From assembly GCA_025175895.1 (NCBI GenBank), contig JAKLTH010000227.1, positions 1,591,501 through 1,655,500 of the forward strand: DNA of 64,000 nucleotides, in the 5' to 3' direction. Shown one piece after another: positions 62,160 to 64,000 of the stretch. The notes beneath the pieces are model-generated. The model had not been told where the DNA came from. It worked only from the letters and a program-made list of their open reading frames with translations, and searched no databases. Source of the stretch: Wurfbainia villosa (lineage: Eukaryota > Streptophyta > Magnoliopsida > Zingiberales > Zingiberaceae). Position numbers and translations under genes: made by a program. Each line of letters starts with the position of its first letter. The stretch's first letter is position 1.

Positions 62160-62265
62160 GGAGATTGCCATGACGGCCATGGAAATTCTAGTTTGACTGA
62201 CCAGATAAGAGATCTCTCATTGAGGGATTTTTATGTCGACCACCCTGCTGACCTGAGCAATCTCC
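62160..62265 (+). ncRNA. candidate C/D snoRNA A, copy 2
   Basis: Same 106 nt and same GGAGATTGC / GCAATCTCC stem as copy 1. Box C region ATGACGG; box D CTGA. A 62-aa open frame (62082-62270) crosses it, but copy 1 has a 2-bp indel just upstream that breaks that frame, so structure rather than protein is conserved. Confidence 0.5.
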
Positions 62266-62467
62266 ATTAGATGCATCTTTTTGTCATATTTGATTTCTGA
62301 GTTTTTGTTTGCCGATGTTGGGTTACTGATCTCTTCACATATCATATTCTTCACTTCATGGATCAAAAGGAACAATATATCATCTTGTGGAGATTCCCTT
62401 ATCATCATTGCCAAAGAAGTATATACATTGTCTCTCGTTGATCTTTTCCTTTAATCTCTATGTCATT

Positions 62468-62576
62468 GGACAGTGATGAGATGAGGATAACAAAACTCCC
62501 TCTTCTAAAGATTGGGGCTGCTCTCTGGCAGAATCGAACCATTAACAAATACGCCAACACTGAGTCTTCATTCTCC
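62468..62576 (+). ncRNA. candidate C/D snoRNA B, copy 2
   Basis: 109 nt. Ends GGACAGTGATGAG and CTTCATTCTCC pair with two mismatches. GATGAGGA and CTGA are retained. A weaker stem than copy 1 suggests relaxed constraint. Confidence 0.35.
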
Positions 62577-62974
62577 TTGTAATTTTCTCTTTCGTGCCTT
62601 TTTTTTTTCTCAAAATTTTTGTTTTACCCGTCCTAGTAAGGATGAAGTAAAGGCTCAAATTATTGAACCCAAATAACGCCTTCGCTTTAATTCTGAATCA
62701 TATTCTATTTGTAATTTCAATTTTTAAATTGCGGTATCGTTTTCCATTTTATTAATGTTTGCAAATTCCTCATATGACGACAGCATGAATATTATCTTAG
62801 GACACCTTCCTACACAGGCTAGTTTTAGGTTGTGGGCGATAATAATACTTTCATTCTGATGAATGACTCTATTTATCGTTTATTAGTCATTTTGCTTAAA
62901 GTTTTGTTTTTTTGTTTGTTTTAGGTTTTGTTTTACTGAACTTGTATTTCTCTTTGATTGGTTAGTTTTTATTA

Positions 62975-63215
62975 CCTGAGCAAATTGTTGTTTCGTTGAA
63001 TTTCTAACTCTGCATTGAAATTCGTTATGTTGGAAATCCAATGAGGATGATAAGACCTCTAGATAGGAAGTGCCGTATGACACTTTAAACAGCAGCTGTG
63101 CCAACTAGTTACTTGCACTTTTCTCTGCATTTGCTCCACTCAAATTCTCTGAGAATTGAGCCGTGGCGTATGCCAAATGATTTGTGTAGAATGACTGGAA
63201 CTGGTCATGGTTGTT
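62975..63215 (+). repeat. conserved block C of the duplicated unit, copy 2
   Basis: Partner of 61030-61270, well conserved over about 230 bp. Confidence 0.6.
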
Positions 63216-63278
63216 TGTGTGATTTTAATTGGGTCTCTGAGGGTTCCCTGAGTAACTATTTTTCTCTTCGTCTGATGC

Positions 63279-63418
63279 CACGTCTTCAGTAGCTTATGCA
63301 GTGATTGATGGTGCTATTGTCAGGCAATCCCAAGGTCTGGTTTGGCTTTTCGTTTGCCGATAGGAATCCGTGGACAAGTTTTAATTTACCTACGGAGCCG
63401 TTTATGGCGATTACATTT
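63279..63418 (+). ncRNA. candidate H/ACA-like RNA E, copy 2
   Basis: 140 nt, partner of 61352-61493. Keeps the CCGTGG/CCTACGG hairpin and the terminal ACA plus 3 nt (63413-63418). No clear H box. Confidence 0.28.
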
Positions 63419-63523
63419 GCTACGTTCTGTCGTACTATTTTTAGGAGCATAGATTTTATGTTTTACTGTTCTAAGTTACAGTGCCTGCATGGTTCAGTTT
63501 CACTTTCTGTATTTTTTTTGTTA

Positions 63524-63615
63524 TGTAAGCGATGATAAACATAGACAGGGACATTTGCACTCTTCAAAGAGGTTGATGACTATTTTTTTGGTAAATGGGA
63601 ATCTCTCTGATGCAA
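63524..63615 (+). ncRNA. candidate C/D snoRNA D, copy 2 (25S rRNA guide)
   Basis: 92 nt, same length as copy 1. Both 25S-complementary stretches (TAGACAGGGAC and GGGAATCTCT) are unchanged. TTGATGA and CTGA are present. The first box C reads GCGATGA, one base off consensus, so this copy may be weaker. Confidence 0.55.
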
Positions 63616-64000
63616 TATTTTAATCTTTTTTTAACTCCAGAATTCTTAATTTCTGGGGCACATTTGCTTGTGGTGCATAAATATAAAATATGCACGTATT
63701 TTAGGATATAAGATCATTTATTGTCACTACCACTGAGATCTTTTCTGATGCATTGAGATTGTTCTTTTGGGAGAGTTTTGTATTTATTTGTTTTTGTGTC
63801 TGCTCATTTCTTCGTGTTATTCTGTCTCTGATGATGATTAACTGGAAACTTTCGTTCTTCCTATAGTTTTATTGTCTATTAAAGTGGGTAATGCCAATTC
63901 CTATTTTATTTAATTAATGGTAATGGATATTTAGGATTTATGCTAGTGCCTTGATAATTGTTTTCATTAATAAATTTGAGTTTTTCATTATGCCAAAATT
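63616..64000. other. end of window, no feature supported
   Basis: T-rich sequence continuing the non-coding unit. The words CACTACCA and GAGATT...TTCTTT echo the region after copy 1 (61770-61810), so the duplicated unit may extend to about 63850. Confidence 0.4.

Noticed and set aside
62082..62270. 62-aa frame ending DFYVDHPADLSNLH
   Set aside because: The tail is conserved in the first copy, but the frame upstream is broken there by a 2-bp indel. The perfect closing stem explains the conservation better as RNA.

Overview
This is a nuclear plant window. It has spliced plant housekeeping genes, chloroplast-import machinery, Ty1/copia and gag-only LTR retrotransposons, MITEs and tRNA-derived SINEs. 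The GC-rich first exons (tafazzin exon 1, the C2-domain gene) in an AT-rich background fit a monocot. A Zingiberales-like plant is only a guess. All protein names are from recognised motifs and remembered family sequences; no search was run.

Layout. (1) 1.7-10.2 kb, minus strand: a 7-exon tafazzin-type acyltransferase. Its 5.1 kb first intron holds a tRNA-derived SINE, itself split by a gag-only LTR retrotransposon; target-site duplications date both insertions relative to each other. (2) 10.3-16.2 kb: intergenic DNA with a Tourist-like MITE, a SINE fragment, two back-to-back foldback (long-hairpin) elements, a second full SINE and a diverged local duplication. (3) 16.25-20.1 kb, minus: intronless TOC159, the chloroplast preprotein import receptor GTPase. 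(4) 21.5-37.4 kb, minus: a 14-exon PRMT4/CARM1-type arginine methyltransferase whose large introns hold a probable solo LTR, an Angio-domain-like SINE, a MITE-like insertion and several small tandem duplications, one of which copies a splice donor. (5) 37.4-53.4 kb: repeats, namely a GC-rich foldback between TA microsatellites, a hAT-type MITE with a perfect 8-bp target duplication, and a decayed Ty1/copia element interrupted by a gag-only copia-like element in the opposite orientation. (6) 53.4-59.3 kb: a possible 49-aa membrane microprotein, a third SINE and an intronless SRC2-like C2-domain gene on plus. (7) 59.8-64 kb: no convincing protein gene. It looks like a non-coding transcription unit with a telo-box/TATA promoter carrying a snoRNA cluster that has been tandemly duplicated; equivalent candidate snoRNAs keep equal length and terminal stems in both copies.

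The three large genes lie in the same direction (PRMT4 > TOC159 > tafazzin), but are widely spaced and functionally unrelated, so no operon-like logic applies. The most interesting features are the foldback pair with palindromic end modules, the duplicated snoRNA cluster, the nested SINE/LTR insertion with both target duplications readable, and the duplicated splice donor in PRMT4.
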